64,000 nt of DNA from Planctomycetota bacterium (GTDB lineage Bacteria; Planctomycetota; JAPUJT01), in NCBI GenBank assembly GCA_027296055.1, contig JAPUJT010000069.1, positions 1-64,000 on the forward strand. Reading direction: 5' to 3'. The translations under genes were made by a program, and so were the position numbers. Below the pieces are notes generated by a model. It was not told the DNA's origin. It saw nothing but the letters and a program-made list of their open reading frames with translations, and ran no database searches. Shown here piece by piece: positions 50,331-58,228 of this stretch; position 1 is the first letter of the stretch; each line of letters starts with the position of its first letter.

Positions 50331-50706
50331 GCTTCTCCACAGGTCGTGTGGATAATCGTCAAGTTGGAGAAGCTAAGCGTTTGACGGTACGTCTCTTCGA
50401 CCAGATTTCCCGAGTTCCGTGGCGGCAATGGAGTGCGGTTTCGTGGCCGATCCTCCCGGAGACAAAGAGGTTGCGACGTCATCGTCCCTTCTGGAGATTC
50501 AAGGATGGCATTCGCCGATGCGCGCGGTGAACCCGGCGCCGGTTTTCCTGGCCGCTAATTTTTCCTGGGTCCTATCCGCGCCGCGGATCGCCGCGCCGGG
50601 AAAGCAGTATCCGTGGTCGCGGCGCAAATCTTTATCCTCCATGCATGTGGGTCAGACGCGGGAAACGGTTCGCGGCGGCTCGATCCGTCCCAGCCGTTCT
50701 TTTTTT
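50331..50706 (+). ncRNA. Candidate small non-coding RNA ending at a strong terminator
   Basis: No protein frame of quality exists here, yet a strong plus-strand intrinsic terminator closes the stretch. Helices visible upstream are GCTTCTCCA/TGGAGAAGC (50331-50339 with 50365-50373), GCGCCGCG/CGCGGCGC (50578-50585 with 50618-50625) and the near-palindrome ATCCGCG-C-CGCGGAT (50574-50588). The 5' end is not defined; transcription should start somewhere after the divergent promoter at 50283. It shows none of the RNase P, tmRNA or SRP signatures I can recall. The identity is open. Confidence 0.4.
50664..50706 (+). terminator. Intrinsic terminator, plus strand
   Basis: AACGGTT (50664-50670) pairs with AGCCGTT (50692-50698, one G-U), GGCGG and CCGTCC pair inside with one bulge, and C plus seven Ts follow (50700-50706). 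The polarity is plus-strand only. No plus-strand protein gene precedes it, so it must serve a non-coding transcript. Confidence 0.75.
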
Positions 50707-50748
50707 GACTGAAGTTGTCCTGTTTCATCGAATTGCCCGACCATCATC

Positions 50749-50776
50749 TTGAACGCTTTCTCGGTGTTTGATTAAT
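50749..50776 (+). promoter_or_regulatory. Promoter-like pair before the large structured RNA
   Basis: TTGAAC (50749-50754) and ATTAAT (50771-50776) are 16 bases apart, in a notably AT-rich patch for this genome. Transcription would begin near 50783, seven bases before the first strong hairpin (50790-50810). The match is moderate, but the position between a terminator and the structured region is suggestive. Confidence 0.4.
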
Positions 50777-50782
50777 AGGCTA

Positions 50783-51830
50783 CTGAGTGGGCGGAGGTAA
50801 GACCTTCGCCAGTGACACCGAAAGCTTTGTCAGGAACCGCTCCGGTAAGAGGGCACCAGGGCTTCCATCGGGGATCAAGGGGCAGCGATGCGACCTGTTC
50901 CCCGAGGAGAATACATAATCCCGAGCCCGGGCACCTTTGAAGGCCCTGATAAAGCGAAAGGTGAGAGACCCCATAGGAGCCGGCACTCCCGAGAGGGAAA
51001 AGCCGCTCTTGCGGTCAAGCAACGCTCTGTAGCGCGGGTCCGAGGCCAGAACTCAGGAGTGGCGCGGACCGAAGCGCAAAAGAGAAGGGTGGGCGAAGGC
51101 CTTCCCATTGCCGTGAGGGAGAAAGCTCCAGAGGGGCCGAAGCCCAGGAGAGCATCGGCCGGCCGGTGGGACTGATCATCCCGCCATCATCCGGTGGCGA
51201 ATTTCCGGGAGGATCAACGCCCTGAAGGTGGTCAACCTTTTTGCCTTCTGTTCCTCAGAAGAGAAGGGAGAAAGGATCTGAAACGCCAAGAGGGCACCTA
51301 ACCTCGAGAGAGGGGTGGGCTTTCCGGGAGGGAAAAGCTCTGAAGGGATAATCCCAAAGGCGCTCCGGTCTGCAATACGGCCGGTAAGTCTTGCAGGAAG
51401 CAAACCGCTAAGAGGGTAACCAAACCCTGAAAGTGGATCGCACCGGGGAGGTAGCCCCGGTGACTCAACGGGCCTGCTCGACCTACAGGTGTCATAGGGA
51501 GGGAAACCCCAGGAGAGTAAGCCCTTAACGGGCGGCTGTGACCTGGAGAATACTCTGAAGGGGAGCTAAACCCTAAGAGGGCTGCGCGTTTCGGGATTCG
51601 TCCCGGCGGCGCAAAGGGGAGTAGGGAAGGCCCCGGAGGCCATCGCTGGAAGGTCAAGGGGGTTGGGCTGAACCATTGATGCCCTACCCACTCCCTCTAT
51701 CGGCCCTGGAAGGGCGAGCAACCCCATGAGAGGAGGGTCCTCCGACGGCGACGTCTACGGACCAGCCAGGTTCCGGCTTGAAAGCTCTGGAGGGGAAATC
51801 ACCGGCGTAGATACTCTTTCCTCCGTCCCT
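50783..51830 (+). ncRNA. Large structured non-coding RNA candidate (about 1 kb), unrecognised
   Basis: This stretch has no plausible protein gene but a perfect or near-perfect hairpin about every 15-30 bases. Examples: GGCGGAGGT-AAG-ACCTTCGCC (50790-50810); CACCTTT/AAAGGTG (50932-50938 with 50957-50963); TCCC-GAGA-GGGA near 50988 and CCTC-GAGA-GAGG near 51302 (GNRA loops); CACCGGGG/CCCCGGTG (51441-51462); CCCT-AAG-AGGG (51571-51581); CGGGA-TTCG-TCCCG inside TGCGC/GCGCA (51583-51613); GCCCT-GGA-AGGGC (51703-51715); GACG-GCGA-CGTC inside GGTCC/GGACC (51736-51763). A longer helix joins 51617-51626 to 51682-51695, and a 3' helix joins 51789-51798 to 51817-51824. Loops and linkers are purine-rich on the plus strand, which sets the sense. 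The ends are approximate. It may extend into, or regulate, the operon starting at 51977. Confidence 0.6.
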
Positions 51831-51916
51831 TTATCATCCCGCCGCGCTATCTTCTTGCCTCTTCGTGAGGTCCCCCATACTTGCACGCCTCGAGTCGCCC
51901 CGGCCCTTGCGCCGGG

Positions 51917-51945
51917 TTGCCTGGCCGGCATGGCCTCGATAGACT
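51917..51945 (+). promoter_or_regulatory. Possible promoter of the ABC-transporter operon
   Basis: TTGCCT (51917-51922) and TAGACT (51940-51945) are 17 bases apart, predicting a start near 51952, 25 bases before the ATG at 51977. If used, the operon is independent of the structured RNA upstream. If not, the RNA would be its very long leader. Confidence 0.35.
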
Positions 51946-51976
51946 CAGAACGGCTATCCCCCCATCGCAGGTATGC

Positions 51977-54631
51977 ATGTCGATCCTGGTCCTCATCCTC
52001 ACGGGAGCCTTCCTGGGGCAGGCGCCCGTTCCGCCGAAACGTGACCTCTCCATCCATTTCCTGATCGAACGGGGCGAGGTCGGGCTCTGCAAGGACGGCG
52101 GGTGGGCCGTCCTGGAAATCCTCGTCGACAACCCCACCCCCGAAGCGATCGAGGGCAATCTGACCGTCGAGGTCCCGATGCCTCATCGGGAGCGGGTCAA
52201 GCTCCAGACGTACATTTCCCCCGTCCAGATGCCGCCCCAGTCGAGGCGGCGATACCGTGTTCCGATCTACGTGGATGTCTCCCCGAATCATGGAGAGGCC
52301 ACCCTTCGCGTGGGGTTCGAGGGTGTCTCGGGGATGCCGGTGAGGACACGCACTCTCATTCCGATAGACAGGATCAAGGCGGATCGGCTGTATCTCGTCG
52401 TCAGCCCACCGGAGGGGGACTCCGGATTCGGCTACCTGATGCGGCGGCGCCAGTCCCGGTTCGGTTCGACCAAGGGAGCGATGGTCGTCTACGCTCGCCC
52501 TGAAGGCCTGCCCAGCGACAAGCTCGCCCTGAAGAGTTTGGACGCGATCATCCTCAGTCGAATTGCCTTGTGGAGCCTGACCGCCGAGCAGCAGGAAGCT
52601 CTGATCGCGTATGCCCTGTCGGGGGGGAACCTCATCCTGGCCACATCCAGGAGCGGAATCCCCCATCAGCCGACCCTGCTGGACGACGTCCTCCCCGCCA
52701 TCCCCACCTCGTATACCCAACTGGAGGCCTGGAAGCGTCTCTCCCTCATTTTCGGGGACGGGGAATCCGTACCGGGACCGATCGCGATCCAGACCCTCGA
52801 CGTCAAGCCAAGCGCAGATTTCGTCATCGAAGAGAGCCAGAGTCCTGTCTGGGTGGAGCGCCGTCTGGGCCGAGGAAGAGTGGTCGTCATCGCCTTCGAT
52901 CTGGTTCGGGGGGCGATGCCCAAATGGTCCTCCATGGACTCGTTCATCGAATGGCTGGTCCTCGGTCGCGAAGCCTTGCCCATGATGCCAAAGGCCAACC
53001 GGGACCTGGTGACAGCGGCCTGGTCGACAGCGTTCGACAGTAGGAGGCGGTCCCTCACCTTTCGGAGCCCGTCTCTCGCTTTCATGAATGCGCCCGTCGA
53101 ATGGCAGCTTGACCATCACAAGACGTTGCCCAAAACGGCCGAGGCGGACCCGGACCCGGTGAGGGGAGGGGGCCGGCCGGGCCGCGTCGGCAGATCGAGG
53201 CTGCATCTCACCTCCGCGAGCCTCCGTCATCTGCCGTCTCTGGAGCCGGTCCTCGAGGAGGCCCTCCCGGCGATCCCGCCGACAGCCAAGATTCTCAGCT
53301 TGGTGCTGGGCTACCTGATCTTGATCGTGCCGGTCAATTACATCTTCTGGCGGGTCCGTCGCCGCCTGGAATGGGCCTGGATCACGGCGGTCCTGCTGGC
53401 CGTGCTGTCGACCGGCGGTGTCGTCGCTTGGGGCATGACAAAGGGGCAGCCGCCGGTTCGCATCTGGGAGCTGGACCTGGAGAGGGGTCTGGTCGGGGCG
53501 CCCGTCCGTCATCACCGCACCCGATTCGCCCTCACGTCCCCGAGCAAGAGGAGGATCGATCTGGCCGTAGCGCCCGGAGTGCGGATAAAGCCGCGGGAAG
53601 TCAAAGGGGCTCTCCTCGGGGAGTGGAGTCAGGCCCCGACGCTCTCGATCGCCGAGGACCCCGGCCTGCCGGGGTACGAGATGCGTCGCAGGTCGTATCA
53701 CTACCTCTTCTCGGAGAGGATAAATTTACGACCGTCAGCCGATCAGAACGGCCCATCCTCGGCCCCGGCCCATGACCCGGAGCGGGCCCGAGCAGAGATC
53801 CATCTCGACTGGAAGGGACCACCGGACGGAGGAATCCTCATCAACGGCTATGGATGGGTTCCGATCCCGGTCGAAGACTCCGTGGTCTCGAACGTATCCG
53901 TCGATCAATTCCTCACGGAGTTTCACCCCGAAGGCCGTATAGGCCGATGGGATCGGATGAGCCCTGTTCTGGACGAATGGCTGAGGTCGCGGGAGCTGGA
54001 TCGCTCCGTGTGCTCGCTGGGGTCGTGGCGGCCGGTCCTCCTCGAGCTTCTGGGGAAAGCGGTGAGTGAGATCGAGTCCGGGGGGATGCGCGAGGAGGTC
54101 AAGGCCCAGTTCGTCTTCTGGAGGATGTCGACCGGCGGCCAGCTCAGGCCGTCGGACTCGACGGCGACATTGGAGAGGCTACAGGTCGCCATCCTGGATT
54201 ACGCGCCGCCTGCCGCCAGCGACGAGAAGCGATCTCTGAGGTGGATTCCGAGAGTCGGATCCATGGCGTCCCCGGACGATTCCGACAGGCGGATCTTGTC
54301 CGATCTCGAGTTCATTCCCACTCGTCCGCTGCGCCCGGGAGAGTTGGAGGGCCTGCGCCTCCGCCTAGTCGCCCGGAGCCGCCTGATTCCACCGACGTCG
54401 TACTTCTCGGATGACCTGACCGTGCGCCTGTTCAACTTCGAGACGGAAGGGTGGGATTCCCCCGGAGGCAGGGTGTTCACTTCCAGCCCGAAGGGCAGCG
54501 GGTTCAATCTACCTTTCGCCCCCTATGTCGATCCTGAAACGGGTGTGGTTCGAGTACGAATCAACCTGAAGGACAGAAAGACCGAAGCTCTGATTCGATC
54601 TCTATTCCCTACCCAAGAGGAGGGCGATTGA
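51977..54631 (+). CDS. Large membrane protein with glutamine-amidotransferase-like domain, ABC-operon partner
   Basis: 884 aa from the ATG at 51977 (weak AGG upstream; the open frame to 51881 lacks a ribosome site). An N-terminal signal peptide (1-16) is followed by beta-rich and alpha/beta exported domains ('WSLTAEQQEALIAYALSGGNLILATS' looks like a class I GATase-like/ThuA-type fold). One or two transmembrane helices lie near residues 440-490 ('ILSLVLGYLILIVPVNYIFW', 'WITAVLLAVLSTGGVVAWG'). A long C-terminal beta-rich region follows. It is coupled by ATTGA overlap to the ABC ATPase, so it is probably an accessory subunit of that transporter, similar in arrangement to GldG-type systems. Confidence 0.72.
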   Translation: MSILVLILTGAFLGQAPVPPKRDLSIHFLIERGEVGLCKDGGWAVLEILVDNPTPEAIEGNLTVEVPMPHRERVKLQTYISPVQMPPQSRRRYRVPIYVDVSPNHGEATLRVGFEGVSGMPVRTRTLIPIDRIKADRLYLVVSPPEGDSGFGYLMRRRQSRFGSTKGAMVVYARPEGLPSDKLALKSLDAIILSRIALWSLTAEQQEALIAYALSGGNLILATSRSGIPHQPTLLDDVLPAIPTSYTQLEAWKRLSLIFGDGESVPGPIAIQTLDVKPSADFVIEESQSPVWVERRLGRGRVVVIAFDLVRGAMPKWSSMDSFIEWLVLGREALPMMPKANRDLVTAAWSTAFDSRRRSLTFRSPSLAFMNAPVEWQLDHHKTLPKTAEADPDPVRGGGRPGRVGRSRLHLTSASLRHLPSLEPVLEEALPAIPPTAKILSLVLGYLILIVPVNYIFWRVRRRLEWAWITAVLLAVLSTGGVVAWGMTKGQPPVRIWELDLERGLVGAPVRHHRTRFALTSPSKRRIDLAVAPGVRIKPREVKGALLGEWSQAPTLSIAEDPGLPGYEMRRRSYHYLFSERINLRPSADQNGPSSAPAHDPERARAEIHLDWKGPPDGGILINGYGWVPIPVEDSVVSNVSVDQFLTEFHPEGRIGRWDRMSPVLDEWLRSRELDRSVCSLGSWRPVLLELLGKAVSEIESGGMREEVKAQFVFWRMSTGGQLRPSDSTATLERLQVAILDYAPPAASDEKRSLRWIPRVGSMASPDDSDRRILSDLEFIPTRPLRPGELEGLRLRLVARSRLIPPTSYFSDDLTVRLFNFETEGWDSPGGRVFTSSPKGSGFNLPFAPYVDPETGVVRVRINLKDRKTEALIRSLFPTQEEGD

Positions 54632-55554
54632 TACGCCTGGTTGGATTCACCAAGAAGTACGGAAATGGATATGCCGTGAAGGATCTGACCCTCAAGATCG
54701 GCAAAGGGGAGGTCTTCGGATTCGTCGGCCCGAACGGGGCGGGAAAGACGACCACGATACGATTTCTCGCCACGCTCCTGAAGCCGACGTGGGGAGAGGG
54801 CTGGGTGGCGGGAAGGTCCGTCCTGCGGGACCCGGTCGGTGTACGAAGGGCGATCGGGTACATGCCGGATCGGTTCGGCGTCTACGAAGGGATGCGGGTC
54901 TGGGAGTACCTGGATTTCTTCGCCCTCGCCTACGGGATCCCGTACAAGCAGCGCAAGGCGGTCATACGGGATGTCCTCGAGCTCGTGGATCTCTCGCCGA
55001 TGGCGAACACGCCTGCCCAGGACCTCTCCCTGGGGGTGAGGCAACGTCTCTGCCTCGCGAAAACCCTCGTCCACGACCCTCCTGTTCTCCTGCTCGACGA
55101 GCCGGCATCGGGACTGGATCCGCGCGCCCGGATCGAGATCCGCGAGCTCCTCAAGGAGCTTCGCCGGATGGGGAAGACGATCCTCATCTCGAGCCACATC
55201 CTCTCGGAGCTGGCGCAGATCTGCACGACGATCGGCGTGATCGAGCGGGGTGACCTGATCGCCGCGGGGAGCGTGGAGGACATCCTCAAGGAGGTGCGCG
55301 AGAGGCGGCTGATCCAGATCGACGTCCTGAGCGGTTCCAACGAGGCGGAGAGGGTGCTTAACTCCCACTCCGCGGTGAGCCAGCTCGAGAGAGTCGAGGG
55401 GACGTTTCGTTTCGAGTTCGCCGGCGATCTGGATGAGGTCGTCAAGCTCCAGGATGAGCTGGGCGACGCCGGCGCCCGGATCCTCTGGGCGAAGGAGGTA
55501 GAGGCCGACCTGGAGGAAGCGTTCCTGAAGATCACCAAGGGTATCGTCTCGTGA
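54628..55554 (+). CDS. ABC transporter ATP-binding protein (ABC-2 type)
   Basis: 308 aa. TTG start at 54628 with GGAGGG 3 bases upstream, overlapping the previous stop. Walker A GPNGAGKT (34-41), ABC signature LSLGVRQ (132-138) and Walker B VLLLDEP (152-158) are complete. The C-terminal extension (about 220-308) is the usual regulatory tail of ABC-2 exporter ATPases such as GldA/CcmA-like. It energises the permease encoded next. The substrate is unknown. Confidence 0.93.
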   Translation: MIRLVGFTKKYGNGYAVKDLTLKIGKGEVFGFVGPNGAGKTTTIRFLATLLKPTWGEGWVAGRSVLRDPVGVRRAIGYMPDRFGVYEGMRVWEYLDFFALAYGIPYKQRKAVIRDVLELVDLSPMANTPAQDLSLGVRQRLCLAKTLVHDPPVLLLDEPASGLDPRARIEIRELLKELRRMGKTILISSHILSELAQICTTIGVIERGDLIAAGSVEDILKEVRERRLIQIDVLSGSNEAERVLNSHSAVSQLERVEGTFRFEFAGDLDEVVKLQDELGDAGARILWAKEVEADLEEAFLKITKGIVS

Positions 55555-57200
55555 CCCGTCTCTCGGGCCCAGTGCTGGTCCGCGAGCTGGTGACCACCCT
55601 CAGGTCGCCGAAGGCGTTCGCCATCATGCTCGGCTTCAATGCTTGCATGGCGGCGGCGGTACTTCTGGGCTGGAGATGGGCCCACGAGACGCCCCTCGCG
55701 CGGGCCGATATCGGTCGCAGGGTGTTTCTGATCCTCTCCATGGCGCAGCTCGTCCTCGTAACTCTCCTGGCCCCCGCGCTCTCCAGCGGGGCGATCACCC
55801 TGGAGAGAGAGCGAGACACCCTCGACCTGCTCCGGACGACGCCGATCGGTGCTCGCAGACTGCTGCTGGAGAAATACCTGGCTTCGGTGGTCTTCTTCAT
55901 CCTGCTGCTTCTGACCTCGACCCCCCTCACCGCTCTCTCCATTCTTCTGGGAGGGATCCGTCCGTCGGCTGTCCTGGGAGCTACGGTAGCCCTGCTGGTC
56001 CTCGTCCTGGCCTGCGGCGCCGTTGGAGTGACGGCCTCCGTGATGTTTCGGCATACCCAGGCTTCCCTGGCGGTGACTTACCTGATCATGATCCCGGTGG
56101 GAGCCCTGATCGCGGCCGCCTTCTACATCGGGGAGGCGGCGCAGAATCACCTGAGCATCGGGATGCTCGGTTTCCTCGGGGCGGGGATCGGCCTGGCCCT
56201 CTGGGAGGCGTCGCACAGGATCCTCGAGACGAGAGAGGAGTCGGAGATCGAGTCGGACAGCTTCGAGGACGTGGCGGTGCATGCCGGGATGATCCTCGAT
56301 CGAAGGGTTTTTCCCGATTCGATCGTCTGGCCTGCTCGACGGAATGCCCCCATTCCGGACGGGGTGAACCCTGTCTTCGAGAAGGACCTGCGTCTGGAGG
56401 CGCCCGGCCGAAGCGGCCGTATGATATCGATCCTGCTGCAGGGAGGAATGCTCCTGAGTCTACCTCTCCTGTTCCTGCCCCCCTTCATTCTGCCCGACCT
56501 GCTCCCGTCCAATGTCGATGCGCTCGCCGGCCAGGAGCCGCAGATGATCATCTACCCCCTCTTTCTCCTGGGCTTCGTGCTGCTCTGCGCCTCGGCATTC
56601 TCCGCCACCGCCTTTTCCGCCGAGCGCGAGAGGAAGACGCTCGACTCGTTGGCGTTGACCCCGCTGCCTGCGCGGGCCGTGGTCTGGGCGAAGGCCCTCG
56701 CGTCTCTCCGGGGGACACTCGGAATCACTTTCCTGATCGCCTTCCCCTTCTTTTTCTACATCTTGATGAGGCCATTGGGGTTCGCGGGTCGAGCGAGCTG
56801 GGCCATCGGTCTGATCCTCCAGTTCGGCATCTTGATCCTCACGGGTGTGGCCATCACCTTCCTCGCCATCTGGATCTCGATACGCTCCAGGACGTCACTA
56901 CGAGCGATGCTCACCCTCTATATCAGCCTGGCGATCTTCGTCGTGCTCCCGATCATCGCCATTCGATTGATAGGCCCCCTGATGGGTATGGAGTATGCGG
57001 ATCTGCGAGCGATCGCGATTCCGAGTCCCGTGGCTGCGCTCTGCTCGGCGGCAGCGCTCTTCGGGGGTTACGATGTGCTCGATCTACACGTGGCCGGGAA
57101 GGTGCCGATCTGTATCTGGTATATCGTCCTGTGGGCCTTGCTCCTGCCCGTCCTGATTCGACTGTGCATATGGGAGTACGATCGATGTGGGGAATGGTGA
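55551..57200 (+). CDS. ABC-2 type transporter permease
   Basis: 549 aa, GTG start overlapping the ATPase stop (GTGA). About twelve hydrophobic segments occur in two sets of six, separated by a hydrophilic loop (about 220-280), i.e. two ABC-2 permease halves fused. 'SSGAITLERERDTLDLLRTTPIGARRLLLEKY' and 'SATAFSAERERKTLDSLALTPLPARAVVWAKAL' are the paired coupling-helix motifs (E-R-E-x-x-T-L-D-x-L). It completes the three-gene operon 51977-57200. Confidence 0.92.
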   Translation: MTRLSGPVLVRELVTTLRSPKAFAIMLGFNACMAAAVLLGWRWAHETPLARADIGRRVFLILSMAQLVLVTLLAPALSSGAITLERERDTLDLLRTTPIGARRLLLEKYLASVVFFILLLLTSTPLTALSILLGGIRPSAVLGATVALLVLVLACGAVGVTASVMFRHTQASLAVTYLIMIPVGALIAAAFYIGEAAQNHLSIGMLGFLGAGIGLALWEASHRILETREESEIESDSFEDVAVHAGMILDRRVFPDSIVWPARRNAPIPDGVNPVFEKDLRLEAPGRSGRMISILLQGGMLLSLPLLFLPPFILPDLLPSNVDALAGQEPQMIIYPLFLLGFVLLCASAFSATAFSAERERKTLDSLALTPLPARAVVWAKALASLRGTLGITFLIAFPFFFYILMRPLGFAGRASWAIGLILQFGILILTGVAITFLAIWISIRSRTSLRAMLTLYISLAIFVVLPIIAIRLIGPLMGMEYADLRAIAIPSPVAALCSAAALFGGYDVLDLHVAGKVPICIWYIVLWALLLPVLIRLCIWEYDRCGEW

Positions 57201-57216
57201 TTCGTCGGGCGGAGAG

Positions 57217-57244
57217 TTGCTTCGGGAACGGGGTGATGTATACT
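57217..57244 (+). promoter_or_regulatory. Promoter of the HEPN gene
   Basis: TTGCTT (57217-57222) and TATACT (57239-57244) are 16 bases apart; transcription would start near 57251, 25 bases before the ATG at 57276. It separates the HEPN gene from the ABC operon. Confidence 0.45.
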
Positions 57245-57275
57245 TCCGGACGGCCTACACCGAAAGGGGGAAGGA

Positions 57276-57704
57276 ATGCACAAGCCAGCCGAGGTCGCTC
57301 GGGCTTTCATGATCGAGAGCGAGGTCGATCTACAGGTCGCCAAGGTCACGTTCGAAAACAAGATCTACTGTCGTACGATCTTCTCCGCACAGCAGTGCAT
57401 GGAGAAGATCGTCAAGGGGGCCCTGGCCGCCAAGGGGATCTTCACCACGGATCACCACATCTCCTCTCTCTTTTCGGCCGTTTACTCCCAGGAGATGCCC
57501 GAGATGGACAAGCTCGTGGCGGCGATCGACTCTCTCGAGCAGTATGGGGCGCGGGCCCGCTTCCCACTCTACCGTAGGGGCGATCTCCCCATCTGGATCC
57601 CTTCCCGGGAGTACGGGGAGACGCACGCGATGAACGCCCTGAAGAAGGCCGAGCTGGTCTTCGAGACCCTGAAGCCGGATCTGGAGAAGAAGTTCCCGGG
57701 CTAG
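57276..57704 (+). CDS. HEPN-domain protein
   Basis: 142 aa with a strong GGGGGAAGGA ribosome site. The helical bundle has the HEPN pattern: 'MIESEVDLQVAKVTFENKIYCRTIFSAQQCMEKIVKGALAAKG' (compare the usual 'A..hAQQAAEKaLKALL') followed by 'HHISSLF'. The RNase-type Rx4-6H motif of toxin HEPN proteins is not evident, so it may be non-catalytic. No minimal nucleotidyltransferase (MNT) partner lies beside it, which is unusual because most such HEPN genes are paired. Confidence 0.7.
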   Translation: MHKPAEVARAFMIESEVDLQVAKVTFENKIYCRTIFSAQQCMEKIVKGALAAKGIFTTDHHISSLFSAVYSQEMPEMDKLVAAIDSLEQYGARARFPLYRRGDLPIWIPSREYGETHAMNALKKAELVFETLKPDLEKKFPG

Positions 57705-58219
57705 TGAAGCGGCCCTTTCGGATAGTCAAATTGCTGGGTCCTGGCATGCCTCGAGAGAGATCCAGATGGCGAGGAGTATCGCCGTCCCTGCTGCTGATCG
57801 CGGGCCTGATCGCCGGCTGTGCAGGTGGCCCGAGCCGATTTGCCGACGTGGGTGACGACCAGAGAGGCTACCGCGGCGTGCTGCTGCAGGCCGAGGGGCT
57901 GGATGCTCCTGCACCGGTAGAAGGGCCTCCGATGACCCTCTCCGTGGGTGTGGGCACTGCCGTCCGGAACGCCGTCTGGATCCCCTGGCGGCTTGCTTTC
58001 GGGCTCATGGGCTTCGTGCTGGCCGGCGACTGCGGCCCGATCCCGTTCACAGGTTTCCGCTGGCTTTCCGGTCAGACCTCACCCTGGGTCCTGGGACCCG
58101 GGGAATACGCCCTCATGGAAGACGCGTACGGCCCGGGTGAGATTCCCCCGCGACCCCAGCCCTGGATCGGCAAGAGGGGCTCGGACCCCGAGCTTCTACC
58201 ATCCCGGTCCGATCCGTAA
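57704..58219 (+). CDS. Small lipoprotein of unknown function
   Basis: 171 aa if it begins at the GTG at 57704, which shares one base with the HEPN stop; an ATG at 57746 is a good alternative. Neither has a strong ribosome site. The lipobox is 'LIAGC' (Cys near residue 39 of the long form). The rest is Gly/Pro-rich with 'VRNAVWIPWRLAFGLMGFVLAGDCG', a hydrophobic stretch that may associate with the membrane. No family is recognised. Confidence 0.6.
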   Translation: MKRPFRIVKLLGPGMPRERSRWRGVSPSLLLIAGLIAGCAGGPSRFADVGDDQRGYRGVLLQAEGLDAPAPVEGPPMTLSVGVGTAVRNAVWIPWRLAFGLMGFVLAGDCGPIPFTGFRWLSGQTSPWVLGPGEYALMEDAYGPGEIPPRPQPWIGKRGSDPELLPSRSDP

Positions 58220-58228
58220 AGAGAACCC

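Noticed and set aside
50780-51657. Minus- and plus-strand reading frames of 75-119 codons in the gene-free region
   Set aside because: They are short, mutually overlapping, lack ribosome sites and give Pro/Ser/Leu-rich translations that simply reflect the hairpin sequence; none spans the region.
50783-51830. RNase P RNA, tmRNA or SRP RNA as the identity of the structured region
   Set aside because: A GGTAAGAGGGCACC stretch recalls RNase P, but the GAGGAAAGTC core, the ACAGAA segment and the expected order are missing. No CCA-ending tRNA-like half (tmRNA) or SRP helix 8 motif is seen, and the region is far too long.
50783-51830. CsrA/RsmA sponge RNA (many AGGA motifs)
   Set aside because: AGGA occurs repeatedly, but many copies fall in stems or linkers rather than in the hairpin loops required, the RNA is about three times longer than CsrB, and no csrA is in the window.
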